A DNA stretch of 64,000 nt from Spartinivicinus marinus (GTDB taxonomy: Bacteria; Pseudomonadota; Gammaproteobacteria; Pseudomonadales; Zooshikellaceae), in assembly GCF_026309355.1 (NCBI RefSeq), contig NZ_JAPJZK010000001.1, forward strand, positions 434,001 through 498,000, given 5' to 3'. The notes below the pieces were generated by a model, which had not been told where the DNA came from, searched no databases, and worked only from the letters and a program-made list of their open reading frames with translations. Below are positions 47,609 through 56,559 of the stretch, in pieces (position 1 is the first letter of the stretch; each line of letters starts with the position of its first letter). Made by a program: the position numbers and the translations under genes.

Positions 47609-48439
47609 CTAGTGATAGTCACAAAAATTAAGCACCAGTTCTGCAGTTTGTTTTGGCTGAACTATCGGGAAAAAATGGTCACCTGCCAATAACTTTAAGT
47701 CAGCGTTAGCCATTAGCCTTGCCATCAGCTTCATATTGATGGCAGGTACAACCATGTCATTGTCACCCGCTAATAACAAAGTGTCATTTCTCACTTTACT
47801 TAACCATAAAAAGCTGGTCCAACCATAGCCTGTCAATAGCTGGTACGAAAACCCCCGAAGTCCCTGTGAAGGAGGCTTTTCAGGCAAACTCTCATGGCGA
47901 CTGTAGTTATTAATTAAGGCTCCTCTGACTGCCTGACGAAAATATTTTTTAGGCTGCCATGCCATTTTCAACAACTCAGAAACATGGCCTGGCACAGCAA
48001 CTACTCCCATCGTGGTAGCAGCTAAAACCAGTTTACGGCAACGTCGACTGAAATCATGAACAAACTGTTGTGCCAATGCTCCACCCCATGAGTACCCCAT
48101 AACATTGACTTGCCCATAATTGAGTTTATTAAGAAGCTTTACCGTTAACTCTGATAAACCGGCAAACCGATAAGGCACTAGTGGCGCTGGTGACCCTCCT
48201 GATCCAGGAACATCAAAGGCAATAATCTCTACACCGGTTAACTCGTCAGCTAAAGGCTGTAAAAACTCCACACTACCACCAATACCATTTAATAGAAGCA
48301 AAGGGGGTTTATTTTGAAGGCTGCCCGGGCGAATGGCCACACGCAATTGTTGCCCGGCGACTTCCTGGTATTGAATATCAAAGTCAGGATATCTAGCCCA
48401 TTTCTTTTCAGCTGCTTTACTCATTGACTGTATACTCAT
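47609..48439 (-). CDS. phaZ: PHA depolymerase (alpha/beta hydrolase, PhaZ-like)
   Basis: Protein of 276 residues. The pattern LLLLNGIGGSVEFLQPLADEL, IIAFDVPGSGGSPAPLVPYRF and the lipase box GYSWGGALAQQFVHDF match intracellular medium-chain PHA depolymerases of Pseudomonas. The catalytic Ser is in GYSWG, the Asp in LLAGDNDMVVP and the His in LLAGDHFFPI. It degrades stored polyhydroxyalkanoate. Located 26 bases after phaC on the same strand, as in Pseudomonas pha clusters. Confidence 0.9.
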   Translation of the reverse strand: MSIQSMSKAAEKKWARYPDFDIQYQEVAGQQLRVAIRPGSLQNKPPLLLLNGIGGSVEFLQPLADELTGVEIIAFDVPGSGGSPAPLVPYRFAGLSELTVKLLNKLNYGQVNVMGYSWGGALAQQFVHDFSRRCRKLVLAATTMGVVAVPGHVSELLKMAWQPKKYFRQAVRGALINNYSRHESLPEKPPSQGLRGFSYQLLTGYGWTSFLWLSKVRNDTLLLAGDNDMVVPAINMKLMARLMANADLKLLAGDHFFPIVQPKQTAELVLNFCDYH

Positions 48440-48465
48440 GAAGCCTGGTTACTCATGAATCTTAT

Positions 48466-50268
48466 TTATTCATGAACATAAGTGCCTGGAGCAATATCCG
48501 TTGGAGGGTATAAACTACTACCGATTTTTTTGGGTGCTTCTAACTGCTCACCCGATCTTACTTTTATCCAGCCTGCCCAGTGATCCCACCAACTACCACG
48601 ATGCTTGGATGCTGTTTTGCGCCACTCTTCAGCCCGTTGCGGGTGGCTGTTGTTAGTATAATAAAATGATTTTGGGTTACCTGGTGGATTTAAAATACAC
48701 TGCACATGACCACTATTACTTAATATGAAGTCACAATGTCCTTCAAAGAGTAACGTTGATCGATAGCAGGCTTCCCACGCGGTAATATGATCATTCAACC
48801 CAGCCACTGCATATAAGTCACATTCCACCTGGCTTAAATCAATTGGCTCATTACAAATTTTTAATAAGCCTGGATGATGAAATGGGTTTTCTTCATACAT
48901 ATCTAGAAATTGTCCATGCAGTTCTGCAGGAAGTCGAGTGGTATCATTATTCCAATAAAGCACATCATAGGCTGGTGGAGGATAACCTAATAAGTAATTA
49001 TTAACCCAGTAGTTCCAAACCAAATCATTGGGGCGCATCCAGGCAAACACTTTCGCTAAATCCCGCCCTTCTAAAACCCCCTTACGATGAGAGTAACTCT
49101 TAGCCTGTGCCAATGAACGCTCCGTAGCAAATAAAGCGACATCTGAGTCAATATTCATATCCAGCACACTAACCATCAAGGTTAATACATTTACCTTGGT
49201 TTTTGCCGCTGCCTGTAAATACCCCACCAGCGTGGCTGCGGTAATACCACCAGAACAAGCGCCTAGCACATTAACATTGTTAGCACCGGTAATTTCGCAG
49301 GTAGCATCAATGGCATCTTCCAAAGCAATAATATAAGTTTCTAACCCCCAATCACGATGTTCAATATTCGGATTACGCCAGCTACACACAAAAACTTGAA
49401 TACCTAAACTCAGCGCATAATGAATAAAGCTTTTATCTGGTGTTAAGTCAAAAATATAAAATTTGTTAATTTGAGGAGGAATAATAAATAAAGGTCTGCT
49501 ATAAACTTGCGGGGTAATAGGCTTATATTGAATGAGTTCCAGTACTTCATTACGAAATACCACTGAACCGGGTGTGGTAGCAAGATTTTCTCCTACACTA
49601 AATGCACGTTTGTTTACCTGTGCAGGCATTCCACCATTATGCAACCAATCATCCAACAAATTGACTAGCCCCTGTTGAACACTCTCTCCAGCCGTTTCAA
49701 AAATTCGTTTAATAGCTGCAGGGTTTAATAATGAATTAGTGGGCGCCAATGCTTCCGTTATCAGTGATAAAATGAACCTAGAACGACGTTGCTCAGCATC
49801 TTCAAATCCGACTTGTTCAGTCCATTCAAACAGTCGATTACACCAGGCAAAGTAAAGCTGCATATAACGTTTATAAAATGGGTTATCAAACCAGGTGGGA
49901 TCATTAAAACGTTTGTCTTGCTTGGTTGGTTTTAAGTCAGAATTACCTAGCAAGACCTGTACAGCATCACCTAATAATTGCCAGCTTTGGTATAAGGCTA
50001 GTTGAGGGTGTTTAACAACCTGTTTACCCATGACCATTAACGTATCAGTAATATCTTTGGTATGAATACCAATAATGGGATTGGGGCCTGCCATATTTTC
50101 AAAATCAATATAAGCATCAGCAATGCCATCCACATCTCGGCCAATAATCTTTGCCAGCTGTTTACGGCATCGGCGTGCGGCTGCTACATCTTCCTCTTCC
50201 AATTGTTCGATAGCTAAGCCAATTTCTTTAATTCGTTGCGAAATATCCTTAGCAGCAACTGTTTCCAT
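48466..50268 (-). CDS. phaC: Poly(3-hydroxyalkanoate) synthase, class II-like
   Basis: Protein of 600 residues. The lipase-like box is GACSGGI with catalytic Cys338; the Asp lies in VAGLNDHITAWEACYRS and the His in SNSGHVQCILNPPG. GACSGG rather than GFCVGG points to the class II (medium-chain) group. It polymerises 3-hydroxyacyl-CoA at the granule surface. AAGG precedes the ATG. Operon with phaZ. The N-terminal 60 residues are more acidic and coiled than in Pseudomonas. Confidence 0.93.
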   Translation of the reverse strand: METVAAKDISQRIKEIGLAIEQLEEEDVAAARRCRKQLAKIIGRDVDGIADAYIDFENMAGPNPIIGIHTKDITDTLMVMGKQVVKHPQLALYQSWQLLGDAVQVLLGNSDLKPTKQDKRFNDPTWFDNPFYKRYMQLYFAWCNRLFEWTEQVGFEDAEQRRSRFILSLITEALAPTNSLLNPAAIKRIFETAGESVQQGLVNLLDDWLHNGGMPAQVNKRAFSVGENLATTPGSVVFRNEVLELIQYKPITPQVYSRPLFIIPPQINKFYIFDLTPDKSFIHYALSLGIQVFVCSWRNPNIEHRDWGLETYIIALEDAIDATCEITGANNVNVLGACSGGITAATLVGYLQAAAKTKVNVLTLMVSVLDMNIDSDVALFATERSLAQAKSYSHRKGVLEGRDLAKVFAWMRPNDLVWNYWVNNYLLGYPPPAYDVLYWNNDTTRLPAELHGQFLDMYEENPFHHPGLLKICNEPIDLSQVECDLYAVAGLNDHITAWEACYRSTLLFEGHCDFILSNSGHVQCILNPPGNPKSFYYTNNSHPQRAEEWRKTASKHRGSWWDHWAGWIKVRSGEQLEAPKKIGSSLYPPTDIAPGTYVHE

Positions 50269-50598
50269 GAATAACCTTTTATACCGAGCAGCTTGTACTG
50301 GACCATTAATTCTTAGCAGTCAGTAATTGCTAAATAAATTAATAAAGCCAGACCGATGAGTTAACTCGTCACTAACCTTAAAAGTACAGTCTTTAAAGCT
50401 CAATTTAACTGCTTTACTAACAACTGAACCTATCTCCCTTCGGTTATGACAGTGTTAAGTGTCAGTTTAATGAAGTCACTGAAAGATTCCTAGCTTTTTA
50501 TTCAGTAGCCCAACTAATACTAGACTAAAATAATAGTACTTAAATGAGTGACTACTGCCACTTAACTTTAATATATTCTTAATCAGTTGGTCTGTTGT
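50269..50598. promoter_or_regulatory. Divergent phaC / phasin control region
   Basis: A 330-base region that must hold both promoters. A near-perfect 16-base palindrome centred on GAGTTAACTC lies at 50355-50370 and could be an operator. No convincing -35/-10 pair was identified. Confidence 0.45.
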
Positions 50599-51030
50599 AT
50601 GGAACTTGTCAAAGATAATGGCCTCACATTGGGCCCACTCAAAAATGCAGCTCATAAGATCTGGCTGGCCGGTTTAGGTGCATTTGTTCAGCTAGAAAAA
50701 GCTGGTCAAGAAAGTCATCGCTTATTTGATCATTTAGTTGAAGAAGGAGAAAAGTTAGAAAAGCGCCTTCACGAGCAACAAGATAAAGCAAGCCAAGATA
50801 AATCGGCACAATCTGTACCAGACTCATTATCGAGTAAGCACGAACACACCAAAAATACAGCCAATCAAGAACCAGATATTCGCACCCTATTAAATCAACT
50901 CTCTACAGAGCTTACTCATTTAACGGCTATTGTCAAAGAGCTGCAAAATGACCAACAAACCGCAGAGCAAAGCAAACCACGCTCGGCTTCTTCTCATTCA
51001 TCCAATCATAAAAGAAAAAGTCGTCACTAA
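50599..51030 (+). CDS. Phasin (PhaF/PhaI-type granule-associated protein)
   Basis: About 143 residues from the ATG at 50599 (an in-frame TTG lies at 50587). The hallmark phasin segment AAHKIWLAGLGAFVQLEKAGQESHRLFDHLVEEGEKLEKRL covers residues 10-55. After it come a charged Gln/Ser-rich stretch and a basic tail ending SSNHKRKSRH, a short version of the DNA-binding tail of PhaF. It coats PHA granules. Divergent from phaC. Confidence 0.85.
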   Translation: MELVKDNGLTLGPLKNAAHKIWLAGLGAFVQLEKAGQESHRLFDHLVEEGEKLEKRLHEQQDKASQDKSAQSVPDSLSSKHEHTKNTANQEPDIRTLLNQLSTELTHLTAIVKELQNDQQTAEQSKPRSASSHSSNHKRKSRH

Positions 51031-51092
51031 CTAAGAGTGGCCATATCTCTAATACAGAGAGCCTAATAACAACTCAAGTATAAAATACAGTT

Positions 51093-51995
51093 TTACCTTG
51101 GCAAAATAGCAGCCAAGGTAGCTTGCAACTCTGCAAACTGAAATTCAAATCCAGCTTTCACTAATCGATCAGGCACCACTCGTTGTCCTTTGAGTAATAA
51201 ATCTGCCGCTTCACTTAACATTAGTTTTAACATAAAAGCAGGGACTGGAAATATCGCGGGGCGCTTTAGCTGATCTGCTAACGCTTTACTAAATTGGGCA
51301 TTTGACACAGGATTTGGACTGGTAATATTAAATGGGCCTGATAACTCGTCATGATTTATAAGAAAATCAATAGCATTGAGTAAATCTTCCAAGTAAACCC
51401 AAGACATCGTTTGCTCACCTGTGCTGATTCGTCCACCTAAACCCAGTCGAAACGGCAGCAACATTTTTTGTAGTGCACCGCCTCCCTGCCCTAGTACTAC
51501 TCCAAAACGCATCAAACATACGCGAATACCTAATGGTTCAGCTGTTTTTGCCGTTTGTTCCCAGTCTTTACAAAGTGTTGCAGCAAAATCATCAGCAGCC
51601 GGGCAATTCTCATCAATCGACTTATCAGCTCGGTGATACCCATAAAAGCCAATGGCGGATGCATTGAGTAATGCTTTTGGTGGAGTGGCTAACTGCTTTA
51701 AAAAATTAATCAAATGCTCAGTTAAATCAATTCGACTTGCTCTTAATTGTCGTTTTCTCTCACCAGTCCAACGTTTATCAACAATCGGTTCACCAGCCAG
51801 ATTAATCACAACATCAAAGTCAGCAGCTTGCTCTAACTGGTCAAATTGACTAATACAAACCACTTGGTTATTCCAATAATCTGTCCACTGTCCTGGCCTT
51901 CGAGTCAGCACAGTGAGTTGATGATTACTCTTAAGCCACCGTTTAACTAGTGCTTGCCCAATAAACCCGGTTCCGCCTGTCATTAAAAGTTTCAT
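51093..51995 (-). CDS. yfcH: YfcH-type NAD-dependent epimerase/dehydratase (SDR39U1 family)
   Basis: Protein of 300 residues. The N-terminus LLMTGGTGFIGQALVKRWL is a Rossmann nucleotide site. VVINLAGEPIVDKRWTGERK, ASAIGFYGYHR and VLGQGGGALQKMLLPFRLGLGG are signature blocks of the TIGR01777/YfcH family, and a C-terminal DUF1731-like stretch follows. Substrate unknown. Convergent with the phasin gene. Confidence 0.93.
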   Translation of the reverse strand: MKLLMTGGTGFIGQALVKRWLKSNHQLTVLTRRPGQWTDYWNNQVVCISQFDQLEQAADFDVVINLAGEPIVDKRWTGERKRQLRASRIDLTEHLINFLKQLATPPKALLNASAIGFYGYHRADKSIDENCPAADDFAATLCKDWEQTAKTAEPLGIRVCLMRFGVVLGQGGGALQKMLLPFRLGLGGRISTGEQTMSWVYLEDLLNAIDFLINHDELSGPFNITSPNPVSNAQFSKALADQLKRPAIFPVPAFMLKLMLSEAADLLLKGQRVVPDRLVKAGFEFQFAELQATLAAILPR

Positions 51996-52114
51996 TGCTT
52001 CTGCTAAGTTGCCCTAATAATGTATGGTCTACAGCCTGTAACTTAGTATGGCACGCTAAGCCCCCCGATGAGCAACACTATTACCAAGTAAGTTATACAA
52101 GCTCAAAAAATTCT

Positions 52115-52138
52115 TATACAATAATAATAATTAGTACA
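52115..52138. promoter_or_regulatory. Putative LitR-type operator before acyl-CoA dehydrogenase-photolyase operon
   Basis: Half-sites TATACA and AGTACA are separated by exactly 12 bases. The published class II LitR consensus is T(G/A)TACA-N12-TGTA(C/T)A, so there is one mismatch. It ends 17 bases before the ATG and overlaps the likely -10 area (TATACA), as a repressor site would. Confidence 0.55.
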
Positions 52139-52155
52139 ACTTAAGGATAACCCTG

Positions 52156-53931
52156 ATGACTTTGCATTACCAAGCCCCCCTACAAGATATTGAGTTTGTA
52201 CTATATGAATTGCTGGGTGGCGCCAAATTAAACCAGTTACCTCGATTTACAGAGGTAACCCCTAATCTTGTTATGGCCATAATCAGCGAAGGGGGTAAAC
52301 TCTGTGAGCAAGAACTCTTCCCTTGTTATGCCGAAGGAGATCGGGTTGGCTGCCTCTATGACCCAAGCGATCAAAGTGTTAAAACACCCCCTGGTTTTAG
52401 GCAAGCCTATCAGCGCTATGTAACCGCTGGCTGGAACGGTGTAACCCTTGATGAAGCTTATGGTGGCCAAGCTCTGCCCCACTTAGTTGGTTTTGTGATG
52501 GAGGAGCTTTCCTGTGCGACTAACTTGGCCTTTAGTGCCTACCCAGGCTTAACTGGAGGCGCAATTAATTGTATCAGCGCCCACGCCAGTGAAACATTAA
52601 AGCAACAATATCTACCGCCAATGGCTGAAGGTAAATGGTCTGGCACCATGTGCTTGACTGAGCCACAATGTGGCACTGACTTAGGGTTAATCAAAACCAA
52701 AGCCATTCCCTTTAATAATAACGACCAGTTTCGTATTACCGGCACTAAAATCTGGATCACCTCTGGAGAACATGATTTAACCGATAATATTATCCATCTG
52801 GTGCTTGCCAAACTGCCAGATGCGCCTGAAGGCACCAAAGGTATTTCATTATTTCTGGTACCCAAATTATTACCCGACGGCAGCCGTAATGGGGTTTCTT
52901 GTGGTGGGGTGGAACATAAAATGGGACTGAATGGCTCCGCCACCTGTGTAATGAATTTTGAAGATGCTGTTGGCTGGTTAGTCGGCCCACCAAATGGCGG
53001 CTTGCGTTGCATGTTTACCATGATGAATAACGCACGACTGATGGTGGGTTTACAAGGGTTAGGGCTTGCTGAAACCGCTTATCAAACCGCACTCACCTTT
53101 GCCAAAGAACGCTTGCAAAGTCGAGCAGTCACCGGCGCCAAGTTTCCTGAATTACCTGCCGATCCAATTATTGTCCACCCAGATGTACGACGTATGCTGT
53201 TAAGACAAAAAGTCATCAATGAAGGCAATCGTGCCTTAGCCTACTGGGTGGGCGCAGAAATTGATATCAGCGAATATCATCCAGATAAAGCAGAGCGTCA
53301 ACAAGCCGATGATTTTATCCAGCTGATGACACCAGTGGTAAAAGCTTTTTTAACCGATGAAGGTAGCTACTGCTGTAACCTTGCTTTACAGACGTTGGGG
53401 GGAGCTGGTTACACTAAAGACTGGGGGATTGAACAACTCGTCCGCGATGTCAGAATAACCCGTATTTATGAAGGTACTAACGGTATTCAAGCTTTAGATT
53501 TAGTCAGCAGAAAGCTTCCTCTTCATCAAGGGCGTTTGTTTGCTGTATTATTAACCAAAATAAATCTATTAATTAAACCCTATACTGATAGCCCTCACTT
53601 AACTCAACAGCAACAAGCAATTAATCTGCTTAAAGAAACAACCCAATGGTTAGCCATCAATGGCAGTAAAGACCCAGAACAAGCTGTTGCCGTGGCTACT
53701 CCTTATTTAAGGCTAGTTGCTCTAGTGTGTTTAGGTGCCCTATGGCTAAAAATGGCAGCACTGGCTGATCAACAATTACAACAAGACGCCTCTCAAAAAA
53801 ACTTTTATCAGGCCAAAATAAAATCTGCCCACTTCTTTTTTAGTAAAATTTTACCGGAAATTGAATTCCTTAGTACTGATATTCAGTCCGGTAAAACCAG
53901 TTTAATGGATTTTGAGTTAGATGAGTTCTAG
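52156..53931 (+). CDS. Acyl-CoA dehydrogenase (DmdC / large FadE-type)
   Basis: Protein of 591 residues, the long acyl-CoA dehydrogenase form with a C-terminal extension domain. FAD and substrate motifs: MCLTEPQCGTDLG, ITGTKIWITSGEHDL, and the catalytic Glu in RIYEGTNGIQALDLV. The family includes 3-methylmercaptopropionyl-CoA dehydrogenase and long-chain enzymes; the substrate is not predictable here. Its last codons overlap the photolyase start by 11 bases, so the two are translated together, an unusual partner for a DNA repair gene. Confidence 0.9.
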   Translation: MTLHYQAPLQDIEFVLYELLGGAKLNQLPRFTEVTPNLVMAIISEGGKLCEQELFPCYAEGDRVGCLYDPSDQSVKTPPGFRQAYQRYVTAGWNGVTLDEAYGGQALPHLVGFVMEELSCATNLAFSAYPGLTGGAINCISAHASETLKQQYLPPMAEGKWSGTMCLTEPQCGTDLGLIKTKAIPFNNNDQFRITGTKIWITSGEHDLTDNIIHLVLAKLPDAPEGTKGISLFLVPKLLPDGSRNGVSCGGVEHKMGLNGSATCVMNFEDAVGWLVGPPNGGLRCMFTMMNNARLMVGLQGLGLAETAYQTALTFAKERLQSRAVTGAKFPELPADPIIVHPDVRRMLLRQKVINEGNRALAYWVGAEIDISEYHPDKAERQQADDFIQLMTPVVKAFLTDEGSYCCNLALQTLGGAGYTKDWGIEQLVRDVRITRIYEGTNGIQALDLVSRKLPLHQGRLFAVLLTKINLLIKPYTDSPHLTQQQQAINLLKETTQWLAINGSKDPEQAVAVATPYLRLVALVCLGALWLKMAALADQQLQQDASQKNFYQAKIKSAHFFFSKILPEIEFLSTDIQSGKTSLMDFELDEF

Positions 53932-55372
53932 TACCTATTTAATGTGGTTTCGCAGTGACCTAAGAATTAGCGACAATACTGCCTTATACGAAGCTTGTAA
54001 TAACGGCCAAGTCATTGCTGTTTATTTACTATTTCCTGAACAATGGCAACAACATGATGACTCACCAAACAAAATCAAGTTTCAGCTTGCCCAGCTAGAA
54101 GACTTAAAACAAGCACTTAACGAACTCAATATTCCATTATTGATCAAGAAATTTCATCACTTTAATGAAGCCGCAGAATTTCTGTTAAGTACAGCGAAAC
54201 AATACCAATGCAGCGGTTTATTTTTTAATGAAGAATACGGGGTTAATGAAATCAATCGAGACCGGCAAGTTCATCAGGCTTTTCATCAAGCACAACTAAC
54301 TTGTCAAAGCTTTACCGATCAGTTGCTATTTACCCCTGGTACTATAAAAAATCAGTCGGGTAATTTTTATAAAGTTTTTACCCAGTTTAAACGCAAGCTA
54401 TATGAAAAATTATCGGTGGTTAATCGATTACCCCTTCCTACCCCAGCCAAACAAAAAAAACTCAATATAAAACTAACTCAAGACAGTCTTGCTCTAGATT
54501 ATTGCAATAAAGCCATTACCAAACTCTTTGATCATTGGCCCATAGGAGAAACAACAGCACAACAACGGTTACAGTTATTTATCAACGACAAAATAGTAGC
54601 TTATCAGGAAAACCGCGACTTCCCTGCTCAACCCGCTACTAGTCAGCTTTCCCCCTATTTAACGGCAGGGATTATTTCGATTCGACAATGCTTACATGTA
54701 GCACGCAGCGCCAATTTAGGAGAATTCGCTTCAGGCAAGTCTGGAATTACTTGTTGGATAAATGAGCTTATCTGGCGAGAGTTTTATAAGCATATTCTAG
54801 TTGGATTTCCTCAAGTATCTAAACACCAGCCTTTTTTAGCGGAAACTCAACTTATTCCCTGGTCTAATGACAGTGATCTGCTAAAAGCTTGGCAGCAAGG
54901 CAAAACTGGATTTCCAATCGTCGATGCAGCCATGCGACAACTGGTAGCAACTGGTTGGATGCATAATCGATTGAGAATGATCGTCGCCATGTTTTTAACC
55001 AAGGATTTGATGCTAGATTGGCGGCTAGGCGAAAAGTTTTTTATGCAACATTTGGTAGATGGTGATTTAGCTGCTAATAATGGTGGTTGGCAATGGTCAG
55101 CATCGACAGGCACGGATGCTGCTCCTTACTTTCGAATATTTAACCCCACTAACCAATCTAAAAAATTTGACCCTCAAGGGCAATTTATCAAACAGTTTGT
55201 TCCTGAGTTACAACAGGTACCCATTAAATATATTCATCAACCCCAAGATTATTTACAGCAAAACCAGCTACACAACACCTACCCAATCCCAATCGTAGAC
55301 CATAGCCAAGCAAGAGAAAGAGTACTTTCAGCCTTTAAACAGTTAAAAGAAGCAAAGTCCTATCTACAATAG
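53921..55372 (+). CDS. phrB: Deoxyribodipyrimidine photolyase (class I CPD)
   Basis: Protein of 483 residues. The N-terminal antenna domain begins TYLMWFRSDLRISDNTALYEAC. The FAD domain has GITCWINELIWREFYKHIL, VDAAMRQLVATGWMHNRLRMIVAMFLTKDL, NNGGWQWSASTGTDAAPYFRIFNP. These match class I bacterial CPD photolyase, which splits pyrimidine dimers with blue light. Overlap with the preceding gene and proximity to rudS and a LitR-like regulator suggest light-induced expression. Confidence 0.95.
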   Translation: MSSSTYLMWFRSDLRISDNTALYEACNNGQVIAVYLLFPEQWQQHDDSPNKIKFQLAQLEDLKQALNELNIPLLIKKFHHFNEAAEFLLSTAKQYQCSGLFFNEEYGVNEINRDRQVHQAFHQAQLTCQSFTDQLLFTPGTIKNQSGNFYKVFTQFKRKLYEKLSVVNRLPLPTPAKQKKLNIKLTQDSLALDYCNKAITKLFDHWPIGETTAQQRLQLFINDKIVAYQENRDFPAQPATSQLSPYLTAGIISIRQCLHVARSANLGEFASGKSGITCWINELIWREFYKHILVGFPQVSKHQPFLAETQLIPWSNDSDLLKAWQQGKTGFPIVDAAMRQLVATGWMHNRLRMIVAMFLTKDLMLDWRLGEKFFMQHLVDGDLAANNGGWQWSASTGTDAAPYFRIFNPTNQSKKFDPQGQFIKQFVPELQQVPIKYIHQPQDYLQQNQLHNTYPIPIVDHSQARERVLSAFKQLKEAKSYLQ

Positions 55373-55481
55373 CTGATCAACATTGTACAACGCAGTGAAA
55401 ACTCACCTCATCAATAACTTATTGTTTTTTAATGATAAGTTAAAAATTCATGGGGGTATGAGTAGAGTCTACTTTACAATC

Positions 55482-55507
55482 TTATACAATAATACTATTT
55501 TGTATAA
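55482..55507. promoter_or_regulatory. LitR-type operator overlapping the rudS promoter
   Basis: A perfect inverted repeat TTATACAA / TTGTATAA with a ten-base centre. Read as half-sites it is TATACA-N12-TGTATA, a full match to the published class II LitR consensus. The right arm contains TATAAT (55503-55508), which looks like the -10 of the rudS-merR operon, so binding would block transcription. Confidence 0.7.
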
Positions 55508-55540
55508 TATAACTCTATTAATTACCATGGAGTATGCACA

Positions 55541-56500
55541 ATGAGTCCACACCAAGCAAAGCCTCACATTGGTATCAGTGCTTGTTTACTAGGCCAGGAA
55601 GTCAGGTTCAATGGAGGCCACAAGCACTCAAAATATTGTACCCAGCAGCTAGCAGAGCATTTTCAATTTGAGCCTGTTTGCCCAGAAGTGGGGATCGGTT
55701 TGGGAATACCCCGAGAACCCATTAGGCTGGTTGGCGACATTACAAACCCACGTGCTGTAAAAACTCACCACCCAGAAGAGGATGTTACAGCAGCTTTGGT
55801 TGAGTTTTCTCAACACAAGGTGCAACAGTTAGCTCACTTAAGCGGCTACATCTTAATGCAGAAATCTCCAAGCTGTGGCATGGAACGGGTTAAAGTTTAT
55901 GCTAGCAATGGCTATGCTCTACCAGGTGGCGGTGTTGGGGTATTTGCTAAAGCATTAATGAAAGCCTATCCCCTGTTACCCGTTGAAGAAGAAGGCCGAT
56001 TGCACGACCCAGTGATTAGAGAAAACTTTATCAACCGTGTTTTCGCTTATCATGAATGGCAAACAACTGTCGTCCCACATCTTTCCAAGCAAGCTATCAT
56101 TCAATTTCATAGCCGCTACAAATATTTATTGATGGCCCATCAACAAAAAGAATACCGGTCACTGGGCCGTATAGTGGCGCAAATAGCCCACAAACCACTA
56201 AAACAAATAGCCGACACTTATATTACAGCTTTTATGAAAATCCTTTCAGTAAAAGCCTCGCGTAAAAACCATTGTAACGTCTTACAACATATTTTGGGCT
56301 TTTTGAAAAAAAATGCTTCAGCCAAAACTAAACAGCAAATTCTTGAGTCAATTGAGTCCTATCGCTCTGGCATACTACCTTTGATAGTACCTGTCACTCT
56401 CATTAACCATTATGTAGAACAATATGGAAATGACTATATTAGGCTACAAACATACCTGCACCCTCACCCTCCATCACTTGGGCTAAGGAATCAGCTATAA
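55541..56500 (+). CDS. rudS: RudS-type tRNA 4-thiouridine desulfidase (DUF523-DUF1722 fusion)
   Basis: Protein of 319 residues. Residues 8-150 are the TudS/DUF523 domain with three cluster-binding Cys: Cys15 (SACLLGQ), Cys47 (PVCPEVGIGLGIPREPIRL) and Cys112 (SPSCGMERVKVY). Residues about 170-310 form DUF1722 (YbgA), containing FHSRYKYLLMAHQQKEYRSLG. This fusion is known as RudS, which removes sulfur from 4-thiouridine in tRNA using a [4Fe-4S] cluster. 4-thiouridine is the near-UV target in tRNA, which fits the photolyase neighbourhood. GGAG precedes the ATG. Confidence 0.87.
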   Translation: MSPHQAKPHIGISACLLGQEVRFNGGHKHSKYCTQQLAEHFQFEPVCPEVGIGLGIPREPIRLVGDITNPRAVKTHHPEEDVTAALVEFSQHKVQQLAHLSGYILMQKSPSCGMERVKVYASNGYALPGGGVGVFAKALMKAYPLLPVEEEGRLHDPVIRENFINRVFAYHEWQTTVVPHLSKQAIIQFHSRYKYLLMAHQQKEYRSLGRIVAQIAHKPLKQIADTYITAFMKILSVKASRKNHCNVLQHILGFLKKNASAKTKQQILESIESYRSGILPLIVPVTLINHYVEQYGNDYIRLQTYLHPHPPSLGLRNQL

Positions 56501-56559
56501 GCAGATACCCATGTTATTATTATTTGGTTTGAACAAATAAATGACTGTTTATCGTAATT

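Noticed and set aside
51421-51667. Two plus-strand frames inside the yfcH gene
   Set aside because: They are antisense shadows of a well supported gene with complete family motifs.
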